From Rhizobiaceae bacterium (lineage in GTDB: Bacteria; Pseudomonadota; Alphaproteobacteria; Rhizobiales; Rhizobiaceae), in the NCBI GenBank assembly GCA_028865845.1, contig JAGWJK010000059.1, positions 1 to 11,377 on the forward strand: a stretch of 11,377 nucleotides of DNA, read 5' to 3'. Positions within the stretch are counted from its first letter, which is position 1; every line of letters starts with the position of its first letter. Positions 1 through 6,386 of the stretch are shown here, piece after piece. The notes under the pieces are model-generated. The model was not told where the DNA came from. It made no database searches and worked only from the letters and a program-made list of their open reading frames with translations. The translations under genes and the position numbers were made by a program.

Positions 1-4
1 ACCC

Positions 5-1186
5 ATGTTCCAGACGGCATTCACCCTTACCTTTACCCAATTCGCGCGCCTGTTCAGCCTGCCCGAACGCCTCCAGCGCTCGCCGATCCGCAACATGGCG
101 CTCGAGGCCCTTCGCCAGCGCAACACAGCCCTCGATGCCCTGTTTTACGACGTGAAATCCATCCGGCCCGAGGAAGCCTTCTATATCAGCGGCGCCCTTG
201 CGGCCGAAGGCTCCATCATGATCGTGCCGCCAAGCGGCGGTACCGCGATCGTCCTTTGCGAAACGGTGGAGGAGTTCGCGCTCCGCGGCGGGCAAGAGGT
301 GCACACCTTGACTGTTGCCGGCATCGGAGGATCGGCGCTTGGAGCAGCCGCCTTCGCTCGCAATGTCGCCGACGCGACCGGCGCCCCGGTGGCCGTCGTC
401 GTCTCCGGTTACGGACTGGCTGACATCATCACCGAGACAGTCGGCGGTCATTTCCTCTTCGGTCATATGAAGGGGCTCCGGCCCATGTTCCAGTTGCTGG
501 ACGATTTCGCCGGCCGGCCGAAACTCGGCGCTGCCGACAAGGACGATGCCGGAGCAGGCACCCGCACCAGCCTCGACACGAGGACGGTGAGTGCGCTGCT
601 GGCCGACCCTCGCCTCTCGTTCCGGCTGCTCGCAGGCCATTCCAAGGGCAACCTGGTGATCGCCGCAGCGCTTCATGACCTCGGCAAGCAGGACGAAGCC
701 CGCCTTCGGGAACTGGCGACCGCGATGAAGATCGTCACCTTCGGCGCGCGTATCGCCATGCCGCCGGTCTTTTCCGATGTCATCGATGTCATCGGTGACT
801 GGGACTGGTTCGGCGAGATGAATTCGCGTCCGTTCATCGCCACCGATCATCATGTCCGCCATGCCGGCCATTCCACCAACACGGAACTGCCGGGGCATCT
901 GGCGGTCACGCCGCTGCTGCGGGATATCCTGGCTGCAGGACCGATGCCGGAAAAACCGGAGGATCGGCCGGCATTGCACCTCGTCTCCGATGCCGAGCCT
1001 CCCGCCGACGCTTTGGTTGCCGCCACGACACCCCCACCTCCGCAACGAACCGTACGACGACCGGCCACCGCCAAACGCACCAGTATCAAAAAGGTGAAAC
1101 AGGCCTTGTCCGAGGCAAGATTGCCAGACGTCTCGGCGATCGAACCGCCGCCCTCCGGCGGATCGCAACCGTCGAAACCGCACTAA
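5..1186 (+). CDS. Serine-hydrolase-like (alpha/beta-hydrolase fold) protein with basic tail, possibly 5'-partial
   Basis: The 393-residue frame carries the nucleophile-elbow motif GHSKG at residues 211-215, preceded by the hydrophobic stretch FRLLA and followed by NLVIAAALHDL. This is the usual strand-turn-helix around the catalytic serine of lipases and other alpha/beta hydrolases. Candidate acid and histidine partners lie downstream, in the D262-D267 region and among H283, H284, H287, H289 and H298; I cannot pick the true triad. A small-residue-rich segment at 103-121 (VAGIGGSALGAAAFARN) may be a membrane-active or packing helix. Residues from about 312 to the end are low-complexity, proline-rich and strongly basic (RRPATAKRTSIKKVK), probably disordered. 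No signal peptide is evident. The ATG at position 5 is the first visible start, but only four bases precede it, so the real start may be upstream. The substrate is unknown. Serine-hydrolase assignment is moderate; any specific function is unsupported. Confidence 0.75.
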   Translation: MFQTAFTLTFTQFARLFSLPERLQRSPIRNMALEALRQRNTALDALFYDVKSIRPEEAFYISGALAAEGSIMIVPPSGGTAIVLCETVEEFALRGGQEVHTLTVAGIGGSALGAAAFARNVADATGAPVAVVVSGYGLADIITETVGGHFLFGHMKGLRPMFQLLDDFAGRPKLGAADKDDAGAGTRTSLDTRTVSALLADPRLSFRLLAGHSKGNLVIAAALHDLGKQDEARLRELATAMKIVTFGARIAMPPVFSDVIDVIGDWDWFGEMNSRPFIATDHHVRHAGHSTNTELPGHLAVTPLLRDILAAGPMPEKPEDRPALHLVSDAEPPADALVAATTPPPPQRTVRRPATAKRTSIKKVKQALSEARLPDVSAIEPPPSGGSQPSKPH

Positions 1187-1202
1187 AATCAGGCACTGCG
1201 CA

Positions 1203-1263
1203 AATATTATACCGATATGTCGCTGTAACGTTGGACGGCGGCGCGACATAGTCGTATATTATT
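1203..1263. repeat. Imperfect 21-bp inverted repeat with 19-nt spacer
   Basis: The arms are 1203-1223 and 1243-1263. Read as stem partners they match at 17 of 21 positions. The inner eight pairs (TATGTCGC at 1216-1223 against GCGACATA at 1243-1250) and five outer pairs (TATAC at 1208-1212 against GTATA at 1254-1258) are perfect. Each arm also contains a smaller dyad of the form CGA...TCG (1213-1222 and 1244-1254). It lies 17 bases after the stop of the hydrolase gene and about 130 bases before the transporter start, in an AT-rich pocket. It could be a terminator or processing stem for the upstream gene, or a double operator for the downstream one. There is no U-tract directly after the stem, so a standard intrinsic terminator is not well supported. 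Confidence 0.6.
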
Positions 1264-1394
1264 AGCCGGCAAGCGAAATCGCAGTCGCTTTCCGAGACGA
1301 GAGGTGTACTGAAATACATGCCTTTTCAGTGAGTTGCGGTTAAATCGCTACTCTTTTCGAAAACATGACGGCATGAGAAAGAACAAAAAAACTG

Positions 1395-3038
1395 ATGGAA
1401 TCCACTGTCGTCATGATCAATCTGTTCGGTGCCGTCGCTTTGTTGCTGTTCGGCCTGGCACAGGTGAAGGATGGTGTGTCGCGCGCTTTTGGCGCCAGGC
1501 TCCGCACGGGGCTTGCCAGCGGCACCCGAAGCGGACCGCGCTCGTTCCTCTCCGGCTTCATCGCGACCATCGCCCTTCAGAGCTCGACGGCAACCGCGCT
1601 GATGGTCGCCTCGTTCGTGGAACGCGATCTCGTCCTGCCGGCTATGGCGCAGATCGTATTGCTCGGTGCCAATGTCGGTACCGCTGTTACCGCCTGGATC
1701 GTCGCGACCGGCATCGAATGGCTGTCGCCATTGATCATCCTTGTCGGCATCGTGCTCTATCGTCGGCAGTCCAGCACCAAGCAAGGAGCAGGCACGGCCC
1801 TGATCGGCATCGGCCTGATGCTGCTGTCCCTGCAACTGCTGAGCCTTGCCACGGCGCCGATGCGGCAATCTCAGGCGCTTGCCGCCTTCATCGGCCTGCT
1901 TGACGGCGCGCTTCCGGTTGCGTTGATCTTCTCGGCTGTTCTTGCCTTCGTCTCATCTTCCAGCCTCGCCGTCGTCGTCTTGATCCTCTCGCTTTCCTCC
2001 GCCGGCATTCTTTCCCCGGCCCTCACCGTGGTCCTGGTGCTCGGCGCCAATCTTGGCGGCGCGATCCCGCCCGTGATGGCAACGCTCTCCGGTCCTGCCA
2101 CCGCACGACGCGTGACGCTCGGCAATCTGGTCGTGCGCACGATCGGTTGCCTTATCGTCCTTCCCCTCGCCGGCTATGTCGGCGACTGGATGCAGAGCCT
2201 CAATTTTTCACCGGCCAAGCTGCCCGTCGACGTACATCTGATCTTCAATATCGTGCTGGCACTCTGCGCCTGGCCGTTCTCGTCCTACCTGTCGAAAACC
2301 ATGCTGCGCGTGGTGGCGGACGATCCGAAGACCGACGACGGACCGAAATTTCTCGATCAGCAGGCGCTCAATACGCCGGTCGTTGCGCTCGCAAGCGCCA
2401 CCCGCGAAGTGCTCGGCGTCGGCGATCTCATCGAGCGCATGCTGATCCGAACCGAAAATGCCTTCAATCACAACGATTTGGCGCCGCTGAAGGAGATTGC
2501 GGTTCTCGAAAAGCGCGTGGACAAGATCCAGCAGGATGTGAAGATCTACCTTTCCAAGCTCGGCCGAGAGGGGTTGGACGACGAAAACGGCCGCCGCTCC
2601 ATCGTCATCATCGATTATGCGATCAACCTCGAACATATCGGCGATATCATCGAGAAAGGCCTGGCCGAGCAGGTTGCAAAAAAGATCAGCAAGGGCCTCA
2701 CCTTTTCCAGCGACGGCTACCAGGAGCTGAAAAGCCTGTTCAATCTGACGATCGACAATCTGCGCATCGCACAGACGATCCTGGTCACCCGCGACTTCAG
2801 TCTTGCCCGCCAACTCATGGAGGTTAAAGTCGACGTCCGCCGCCTGGAAAAACAATCGGCAGAGCGGCATCTGGAACGCCTTCGCGACGGTCGCGTCGAT
2901 AGTCTGCAAACCAGCTCGCTGCATCTGGACATGCTGCGCGACCTGAAGCGCATCAACGCCCACATCGTCTCGGTGGCACATCCAATATTGGATGAAAGCG
3001 GCCTGCTGATCGAAAGCCGTTTGCGCAACGCGCCTTAG
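1395..3038 (+). CDS. Na+/inorganic phosphate cotransporter family protein with PhoU-like C-terminal domain
   Basis: The 547-residue protein fits the Na/Pi cotransporter (NptA/YjbB-like) family, inner-membrane carriers that move phosphate with sodium. The N-terminal ~300 residues form about eight hydrophobic segments arranged as two inverted repeats. Repeat one has the family signature QSSTAT at 62-67 and GANVGT at 91-96. Repeat two has SSSSLA at 187-192 and GANLGG at 218-223; the usual glutamine before the serines is replaced by V186. Residues ~330-540 are a soluble, charged helical region resembling tandem PhoU bundles, typical of the longer bacterial members. Start: an in-frame stop at 1374 limits the choice to ATG 1395 or the later ATG at 1413. 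Neither has a strong Shine-Dalgarno; the purine-rich GAGAAAGAA at 1375-1383 favours 1395. The gene is followed 21 bases later by a convergent gene. I found no convincing PHO box upstream. Confidence 0.92.
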   Translation: MESTVVMINLFGAVALLLFGLAQVKDGVSRAFGARLRTGLASGTRSGPRSFLSGFIATIALQSSTATALMVASFVERDLVLPAMAQIVLLGANVGTAVTAWIVATGIEWLSPLIILVGIVLYRRQSSTKQGAGTALIGIGLMLLSLQLLSLATAPMRQSQALAAFIGLLDGALPVALIFSAVLAFVSSSSLAVVVLILSLSSAGILSPALTVVLVLGANLGGAIPPVMATLSGPATARRVTLGNLVVRTIGCLIVLPLAGYVGDWMQSLNFSPAKLPVDVHLIFNIVLALCAWPFSSYLSKTMLRVVADDPKTDDGPKFLDQQALNTPVVALASATREVLGVGDLIERMLIRTENAFNHNDLAPLKEIAVLEKRVDKIQQDVKIYLSKLGREGLDDENGRRSIVIIDYAINLEHIGDIIEKGLAEQVAKKISKGLTFSSDGYQELKSLFNLTIDNLRIAQTILVTRDFSLARQLMEVKVDVRRLEKQSAERHLERLRDGRVDSLQTSSLHLDMLRDLKRINAHIVSVAHPILDESGLLIESRLRNAP

Positions 3039-3059
3039 TCGGCGGCAAATACTTGCAAC

Positions 3060-3320
3060 TCAGTCCGCAGAGGGAAGTCGCCGCATGGTGAATTCGATGC
3101 GGTCGCCTTCGACCTGCCGCCAACTCTCGACCTCGGTCCAGTAAGCAGCCTTCGGAAAGGCATCGAACCATTCCCGCGCCTTGGCACGCGCTTCCGGGCG
3201 GCTCAGGCAAAAAGTCTCACGTACGAAGTCACTTTTGCCGCCTGGGGATTTTTCCTGGCGATGCCGTGATATTCTGCGTTTCAACCCCTCGAGGGGCGGC
3301 GGTCCGGGTATTCTCGTCAT
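3060..3320 (-). CDS. Small uncharacterised protein, 86 residues
   Basis: I do not recognise a named domain. The protein starts MTRIPGPPPLEGLKRR, is very basic in its first 30 residues (KRRISRHRQEK), and continues with a mixed, probably folded part: RPEARAKAREWFDAFPKAAYW, best read as an amphipathic helix, followed by a likely strand containing EVESWRQVEG. No signal peptide or membrane segment is seen, so it is probably cytosolic. The frame can be extended to a TTG at 3362, but ATG 3320 has a purine-rich AAAGGCGAGG directly upstream (GAGG at 3325-3328 on the minus strand, four bases from the start), so I choose the ATG. Its stop lies 21 bases from the end of the transporter gene, tail to tail, and its 5' end faces hemF, so it stands as a single transcription unit. 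The open frame with consistent GC-rich codon use supports a real gene; function unknown. Confidence 0.65.
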   Translation of the reverse strand: MTRIPGPPPLEGLKRRISRHRQEKSPGGKSDFVRETFCLSRPEARAKAREWFDAFPKAAYWTEVESWRQVEGDRIEFTMRRLPSAD

Positions 3321-3381
3321 GAAACCTCGCCTTTGAAGGGAACATAGTACCGCACCAGTCAATTTGCGAGTCGATTCTCCT

Positions 3382-3408
3382 GCAAGCGTGGCTTGCTGGA
3401 CGCAAGCC
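3382..3408 (+). promoter_or_regulatory. Overlapping dyads (alternative hairpins) in the hemF upstream region
   Basis: GCAAGC (3382-3387) and GCTTGC (3391-3396) form a perfect six-base dyad with a GTG centre. The same middle arm, extended to GGCTTGC (3390-3396), also pairs perfectly with GCAAGCC (3402-3408) around a five-base loop. The two stems share one arm and cannot form together. The element lies about 100-130 bases upstream of the hemF start. It could be two overlapping operator half-site pairs, or a leader RNA structure if transcription begins upstream of it. The pairing is directly visible; a regulatory role is inference. Confidence 0.4.
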
Positions 3409-3432
3409 GGGCATGCTGGTTACGGTGCCGGG

Positions 3433-3446
3433 TTGCTGATATTCAA
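3433..3446. promoter_or_regulatory. Possible FNR/FixK-type box upstream of hemF
   Basis: The sequence TTGCT-GATA-TTCAA resembles the anaerobox TTGAT-N4-ATCAA with the correct 14-bp length and 8 of 10 conserved positions. The outer TTG and CAA triplets are intact. It lies 63 bases before the hemF start codon. Porphyrin-synthesis genes in alphaproteobacteria are sometimes under FNR/FixK control, which makes the site plausible, but a two-mismatch match could arise by chance. Confidence 0.25.
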
Positions 3447-3498
3447 AACTCGCGAATCGATATCACGCGAATCATGGACGGCATCTGTCCGCTTCGCC

Positions 3499-3503
3499 GG
3501 AGA
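3499..3503 (+). promoter_or_regulatory. Ribosome-binding site that fixes the hemF start
   Basis: GGAGA at 3499-3503 sits six bases before ATG 3510. It decides between this start and the 39-codon upstream extension of the same frame (to 3393), which has no homology to HemF and no good Shine-Dalgarno. Confidence 0.7.
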
Positions 3504-3509
3504 ACATGC

Positions 3510-4421
3510 ATGGAACGACCGGAACTTCCGAAGGGATTGCCCGAGGACATCGAAGAGAAGAAGGACGCGGCACGAGGCTGGTTCGAAAGCCTCCGCGACG
3601 TCATCTGCGCTCAGTTCGAGCAGCTGGAAGACGAGCTCACCGGCCCCCTCTCCGACCAGGAGCCGGGGCGTTTCGTTGCCAAGGACTGGCTGCGAGAAGG
3701 TGGCCAGGGCGGCGGCGGCCGCATGTCCACCATGGAAGGCCGTGTCTTCGAGAAGGTTGGGGTCCACACATCCACGGTCCACGGCGAATTCTCGCCCGAT
3801 TTCCGCAGCCAGATTCCAGGGGCAGAGGAAGATCCTCGCTTCTGGGCCTCCGGCCTGTCGCTGATTGCCCATCCGGTCAATCCGAACGTGCCGACCGTGC
3901 ACATGAACACCCGCATGGTGGTGACGACGAGCCAGTGGTTCGGCGGCGGTGCCGACCTGACGCCGATGCTCAACCGAAAGCGCACGCAGGAGGATCCGGA
4001 CAGCGTTCTCTTCCATCGCGCGATGCAAATTGTTTGTGACCGTCATACGGTTGCAGATTATCCGCGCTACAAGACATGGTGCGATGACTATTTCTATCTG
4101 AAGCATCGCAACGAGCCGCGTGGAATCGGCGGCATCTTTTTCGACTGGCTGCATTCTGAGGAGGAGGCAGGCGGTTGGAACGCCGATTTCGCATTCACAC
4201 GAGACGTTGGACGCGCGTTCTCCATGGTCTATCCGCGGATCGTGCGCTCTAACTACAATGAAGTATGGTCCGAGGAGGACCGTGACGAACAATTAATTCG
4301 TCGCGGACGCTACGTGGAGTTCAATTTGCTTTACGATCGCGGTACAATATTCGGGCTCAAAACGGGCGGAAACGTCGAATCAATTCTCTCGTCCCTGCCG
4401 CCCGTCGTGCGTTGGCCATAA
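3510..4421 (+). CDS. hemF: Oxygen-dependent coproporphyrinogen III oxidase
   Basis: HemF oxidatively decarboxylates two propionate side chains of coproporphyrinogen III to vinyl groups, giving protoporphyrinogen IX, with O2 as electron acceptor; it acts in the cytosol as a homodimer in haem synthesis. The 303-residue product contains the family signature at 188-212: [13 protein letters not shown], then [12 protein letters not shown]. Other conserved blocks are [11 protein letters not shown] (67-77), [15 protein letters not shown] (121-135, with the conserved histidines), GGGADLTP (145-152) and [20 protein letters not shown] (264-283). The length and the '...[10 protein letters not shown]' ending suit rhizobial members, which lack the extra C-terminal stretch of the E. 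coli enzyme. The start at 3510 is chosen by the GGAGA six bases upstream and the [12 protein letters not shown]-terminus. It appears monocistronic, with a structured upstream region and a weak FNR-like box. All visible key motifs are intact. Confidence 0.97.
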   Translation: MERPELPKGLPEDIEEKKDAARGWFESLRDVICAQFEQLEDELTGPLSDQEPGRFVAKDWLREGGQGGGGRMSTMEGRVFEKVGVHTSTVHGEFSPDFRSQIPGAEEDPRFWASGLSLIAHPVNPNVPTVHMNTRMVVTTSQWFGGGADLTPMLNRKRTQEDPDSVLFHRAMQIVCDRHTVADYPRYKTWCDDYFYLKHRNEPRGIGGIFFDWLHSEEEAGGWNADFAFTRDVGRAFSMVYPRIVRSNYNEVWSEEDRDEQLIRRGRYVEFNLLYDRGTIFGLKTGGNVESILSSLPPVVRWP

Positions 4422-4459
4422 GAATCCGAACGTTAAATAATCAGAACAGCACTTAAAAA

Positions 4460-4508
4460 AATCGGAGGAGTACCTAAGTCAGGTAATGCTCGTTTCAATC
4501 GGAGGAGG
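4460..4508 (+). promoter_or_regulatory. Duplicated Shine-Dalgarno region with small hairpin
   Basis: The 11-mer AATCGGAGGAG occurs twice, at 4460-4470 and 4497-4507, 37 bases apart. Between them TACCT (4471-4475) and AGGTA (4481-4485) form a perfect five-base stem around AAGTC, immediately followed by ATG 4486. The second copy, extended to GGAGGAGG (4501-4508), lies five bases before ATG 4514 and is a near-ideal ribosome-binding site for the 92-residue gene. It also favours ATG over the GTG at 4511. Confidence 0.5.
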
Positions 4509-4513
4509 TTGTG

Positions 4514-4792
4514 ATGGCAGTACAGAATGAGGCGGTGCAGGCCGTCGGTGAACAAAAGCTCTCTCGTGCAGTCGATACGCCGGAATTCATAACAAGACTG
4601 GCAGAAGACATGAGGGTCAGAAGCGGTTCAGATCTGCCGCTCTCGTGCTTCATAGAACAAGTCAGAATGCAATTGGCCGGCAAGTCCCCTGCCGAAGCCG
4701 CGCGTATGGCGTCGGAACGCCCCGCGAGACAGGCAGTCGTTGCGAAGTATCAATCTTCGGATTGCTTCAGAGCCTGGGCCATGCCCGAATAA
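4514..4792 (+). CDS. Orphan 92-residue protein with atypical codon use
   Basis: I do not recognise this protein. It is soluble, with no signal peptide or membrane segment, and probably mostly helical. Its N-terminus is MAVQNEAVQAVGEQKLSRAV; the middle LPLSCFIEQVRMQLAGKSPAEAARMASER looks like two helices, and the end is QSSDCFRAWAMPE. Two cysteines (C53 and C83) are present. The start is set by GGAGGAGG five bases before ATG 4514. Codon use differs from the neighbours: of nine arginines, five are AGA and one is AGG, and two isoleucines use ATA, all rare in high-GC rhizobial genes. This may mean recent acquisition, low expression or codon-limited translation. It follows hemF by 92 bases and is followed by a GC-rich hairpin, so it is probably a separate unit. 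The strong ribosome-binding site supports a real gene. Confidence 0.65.
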   Translation: MAVQNEAVQAVGEQKLSRAVDTPEFITRLAEDMRVRSGSDLPLSCFIEQVRMQLAGKSPAEAARMASERPARQAVVAKYQSSDCFRAWAMPE

Positions 4793-4805
4793 ATGACACG
4801 GCTAC

Positions 4806-4838
4806 GCGGCCCGGCAGGCGATAAGCTTTGCCGGCCGC
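4806..4838 (+). terminator. GC-rich hairpin after the 92-residue gene, possible terminator
   Basis: GCGGCC (4806-4811) plus GGCA (4813-4816) pair with TGCC (4829-4832) plus GGCCGC (4833-4838). This gives a ten-pair stem with a single bulged C at 4812 and a 12-base loop. It begins 13 bases after the stop of the 92-residue gene. The nearest T-run (4855-4859) is 16 bases further on rather than adjacent, so this is either a weak intrinsic terminator or a 3'-end stabilising stem. Confidence 0.4.
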
Positions 4839-4926
4839 TCGAAACCTTTCCTCATTTTTCGCGTTTTGCCGTTCAGGCCGTCCTGCATTGGGCGGTTTTG
4901 GCGTCTAATGCTGCGAGGAGGCAGAT

Positions 4927-5112
4927 ATGCGACTGTTTGAATGTGGAACCCTGGTGCCGGGTTGCGATTGGCACACCCGCGCAAATGATGATGCTGAAGT
5001 CGTTCGACGCGCTGTCGAGCATATGCGCACCGCCCATGGCGAAACCGTCATCCGCGAAAACATGGTCGACAATATCAAGGCCCGCATCCGCGACGAGGCG
5101 AATGCCGCCTGA
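4927..5112 (+). CDS. DUF1059 family small protein, putative metal binder
   Basis: The 61-residue product matches the DUF1059 pattern (COG5466, 'predicted small metal-binding protein'): an N-terminal FECGTLVPGCDW, an acidic/hydrophobic helix (DDAEVVRRAVEHMRTAHG), then a final helix (NMVDNIKARIRDEA). C6, C13, H32 and H37 are the obvious candidate metal ligands; whether metal is really bound, and which, is not shown by sequence. It has no signal peptide, so it is probably cytosolic. GAGGAGG at 4915-4921, five bases before ATG 4927, is a strong ribosome-binding site and fixes the start. The longer frame from 4793 is in another phase and is rejected. The gene lies convergent to the CCA-enzyme operon, with 17 bases between the stops. 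The role is unknown. Confidence 0.85.
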   Translation: MRLFECGTLVPGCDWHTRANDDAEVVRRAVEHMRTAHGETVIRENMVDNIKARIRDEANAA

Positions 5113-5129
5113 CTAGCCGATCGCAGAGG

Positions 5130-6386
5130 TCAGGATTCGATCAGCTCCTTGAGCCGCGCCAGCAGAGCTGACCGGGTCATGGAAAAATTGCCGTCTGACC
5201 ATTGCTGCTCCAGCTTGCCGAGGATTTCGCCGACCCGCGGGCCGGCGGACATGCCGGCTGCGAGCGCGTCGGCGCCGTTGACCGGGAAAGATGGTTTCTT
5301 CCATTTGGCCGCCCGATCGAGCAATTTGGTGATCCGCGCCGTTCGCGCCATTTCCTCGAAATCGCCCTCGGCCTTGCCGCGCGCGACGGCGAGAGCAAGC
5401 TTCAATCTGATGGAAATGCCCGACGCTTCGTGCCGGTAGAGCAATCGATCGAACGCGGCTTCCGAGATATCGTCCCGGATAGCGGGGGCATTCGCCCAGT
5501 CGAGCAAATAGGCTGTCTCCGCTTTCGACAGGCGCAGGCGCGTAGCGAGTTTGGCCAGCCTTGCGGCGTCCGGCGGGATGATCGCCGCAAGGCGCAACAT
5601 CGGGTCGGGCGTCCAGCCCAGTGCCTCTTCCGTCGAAATCAACGCCGGAATGGCGTCGATGCCCCATTTCTCGGTCTCGGGCAGCACCTCCGCCAGCACG
5701 GCGACTTGCCGCATCCAAAGAAGAGCACGGCCCGGGTCCTTGGCCGCAAGCAGCTTCTTCATTTCAGACCAGACACGTTCGGCCGAAAGCGAGGCGAGCT
5801 TGGAACGCGCCGCCGCGCAGGCGCGCAGCCCGTCGGCATCCGGCCTGCCGCTGCCGTAATGTGCAAAAAAGCGAAAGAACCGCAGGATACGCAGGTAATC
5901 CTCGGCAATGCGCCGGGTCGCATCGCCGATGAAACGGATGTTGCGGCGCTCCAGATCGGCAAGACCGCCGACCAGATCGATGACTTCGCCGTCCGACGCG
6001 GCGTAAAGCGCATTGATCGTCAGGTCGCGCCGCTCGGCGTCCACCTGCCAATCCTCGCTGAACGCCACTTGGGCATGCCGGCCATCCGTCTCGACATCCC
6101 GGCGCAGAGTGGTCACCTCGAAAGGCTTGCCGTCGATGACCAGCGTCACCGTTCCATGCGCGATGCCAGTCGGCACCGCCTTGATCCCCGCGGCTTTGGC
6201 GCGCTCGACGACCAGTTCCGGCAGAAGCGTCGTGGCAATGTCGATATCGGAGACGGCAAGCCCGAGCAGGCTGTTTCGCACAGCGCCCCCGACCACACGC
6301 CCCTCGCCGCCGTCCGCATTCAGCAGCGCCAGCACGCGTTGCAGCCCTGCCTCCTGGAACCAAGCCTCGCCGGCAACCGTGGTCAT
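5130..6386 (-). CDS. cca: CCA tRNA nucleotidyltransferase / poly(A) polymerase family
   Basis: The 418-residue protein is a class II nucleotidyltransferase, most likely the enzyme that adds or repairs the 3'-CCA of tRNA in the cytosol using CTP and ATP. Near the N-terminus it shows GGAVRN at 33-38 (nucleotide-binding loop), the metal-binding DIDIA at 47-51 (catalytic D47 and D49), TLRRD at 93-97, RRDLTINAL at 119-127, and EDYLRILRFFRF at 162-173. All belong to the head and neck of this family. No HD domain is seen in the C-terminal half, so phosphohydrolase activity of the E. coli type is not expected. Bacterial poly(A) polymerases share the head; the two cannot be separated with certainty by eye. 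ATG 6386 is chosen because it overlaps the upstream Nudix stop as ATGA and has AAAGG eight bases before it; a 35-codon longer frame reaching 6491 lies inside the Nudix gene. It is the last gene of a three-gene operon. Confidence 0.92.
   Translation of the reverse strand: MTTVAGEAWFQEAGLQRVLALLNADGGEGRVVGGAVRNSLLGLAVSDIDIATTLLPELVVERAKAAGIKAVPTGIAHGTVTLVIDGKPFEVTTLRRDVETDGRHAQVAFSEDWQVDAERRDLTINALYAASDGEVIDLVGGLADLERRNIRFIGDATRRIAEDYLRILRFFRFFAHYGSGRPDADGLRACAAARSKLASLSAERVWSEMKKLLAAKDPGRALLWMRQVAVLAEVLPETEKWGIDAIPALISTEEALGWTPDPMLRLAAIIPPDAARLAKLATRLRLSKAETAYLLDWANAPAIRDDISEAAFDRLLYRHEASGISIRLKLALAVARGKAEGDFEEMARTARITKLLDRAAKWKKPSFPVNGADALAAGMSAGPRVGEILGKLEQQWSDGNFSMTRSALLARLKELIES

Noticed and set aside
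1224..1241. Possible PHO box upstream of the phosphate transporter
   Set aside because: CTGTAAC matches one half-site, but the second half, expected four bases later, reads GACGGCG and does not match.
2208..2981. 257-codon minus-strand frame over the PhoU-like part of the transporter
   Set aside because: It is an antisense shadow; the plus-strand transporter frame is continuous across it.
3393..3509. 39-codon N-terminal extension of HemF
   Set aside because: It covers the upstream hairpins and repeats, has no family similarity, and the GGAGA before ATG 3510 gives a better start at the usual family length.
3420..4292. 290-codon minus-strand frame over hemF
   Set aside because: HemF motifs occupy the plus strand throughout; the antisense product resembles nothing and lacks a credible ribosome-binding site.
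4793..5116. 107-codon plus-strand frame overlapping the DUF1059 gene
   Set aside because: It begins right after the previous stop, contains the hairpin at 4806-4838, has no ribosome-binding site and reads the DUF1059 gene in the wrong phase.
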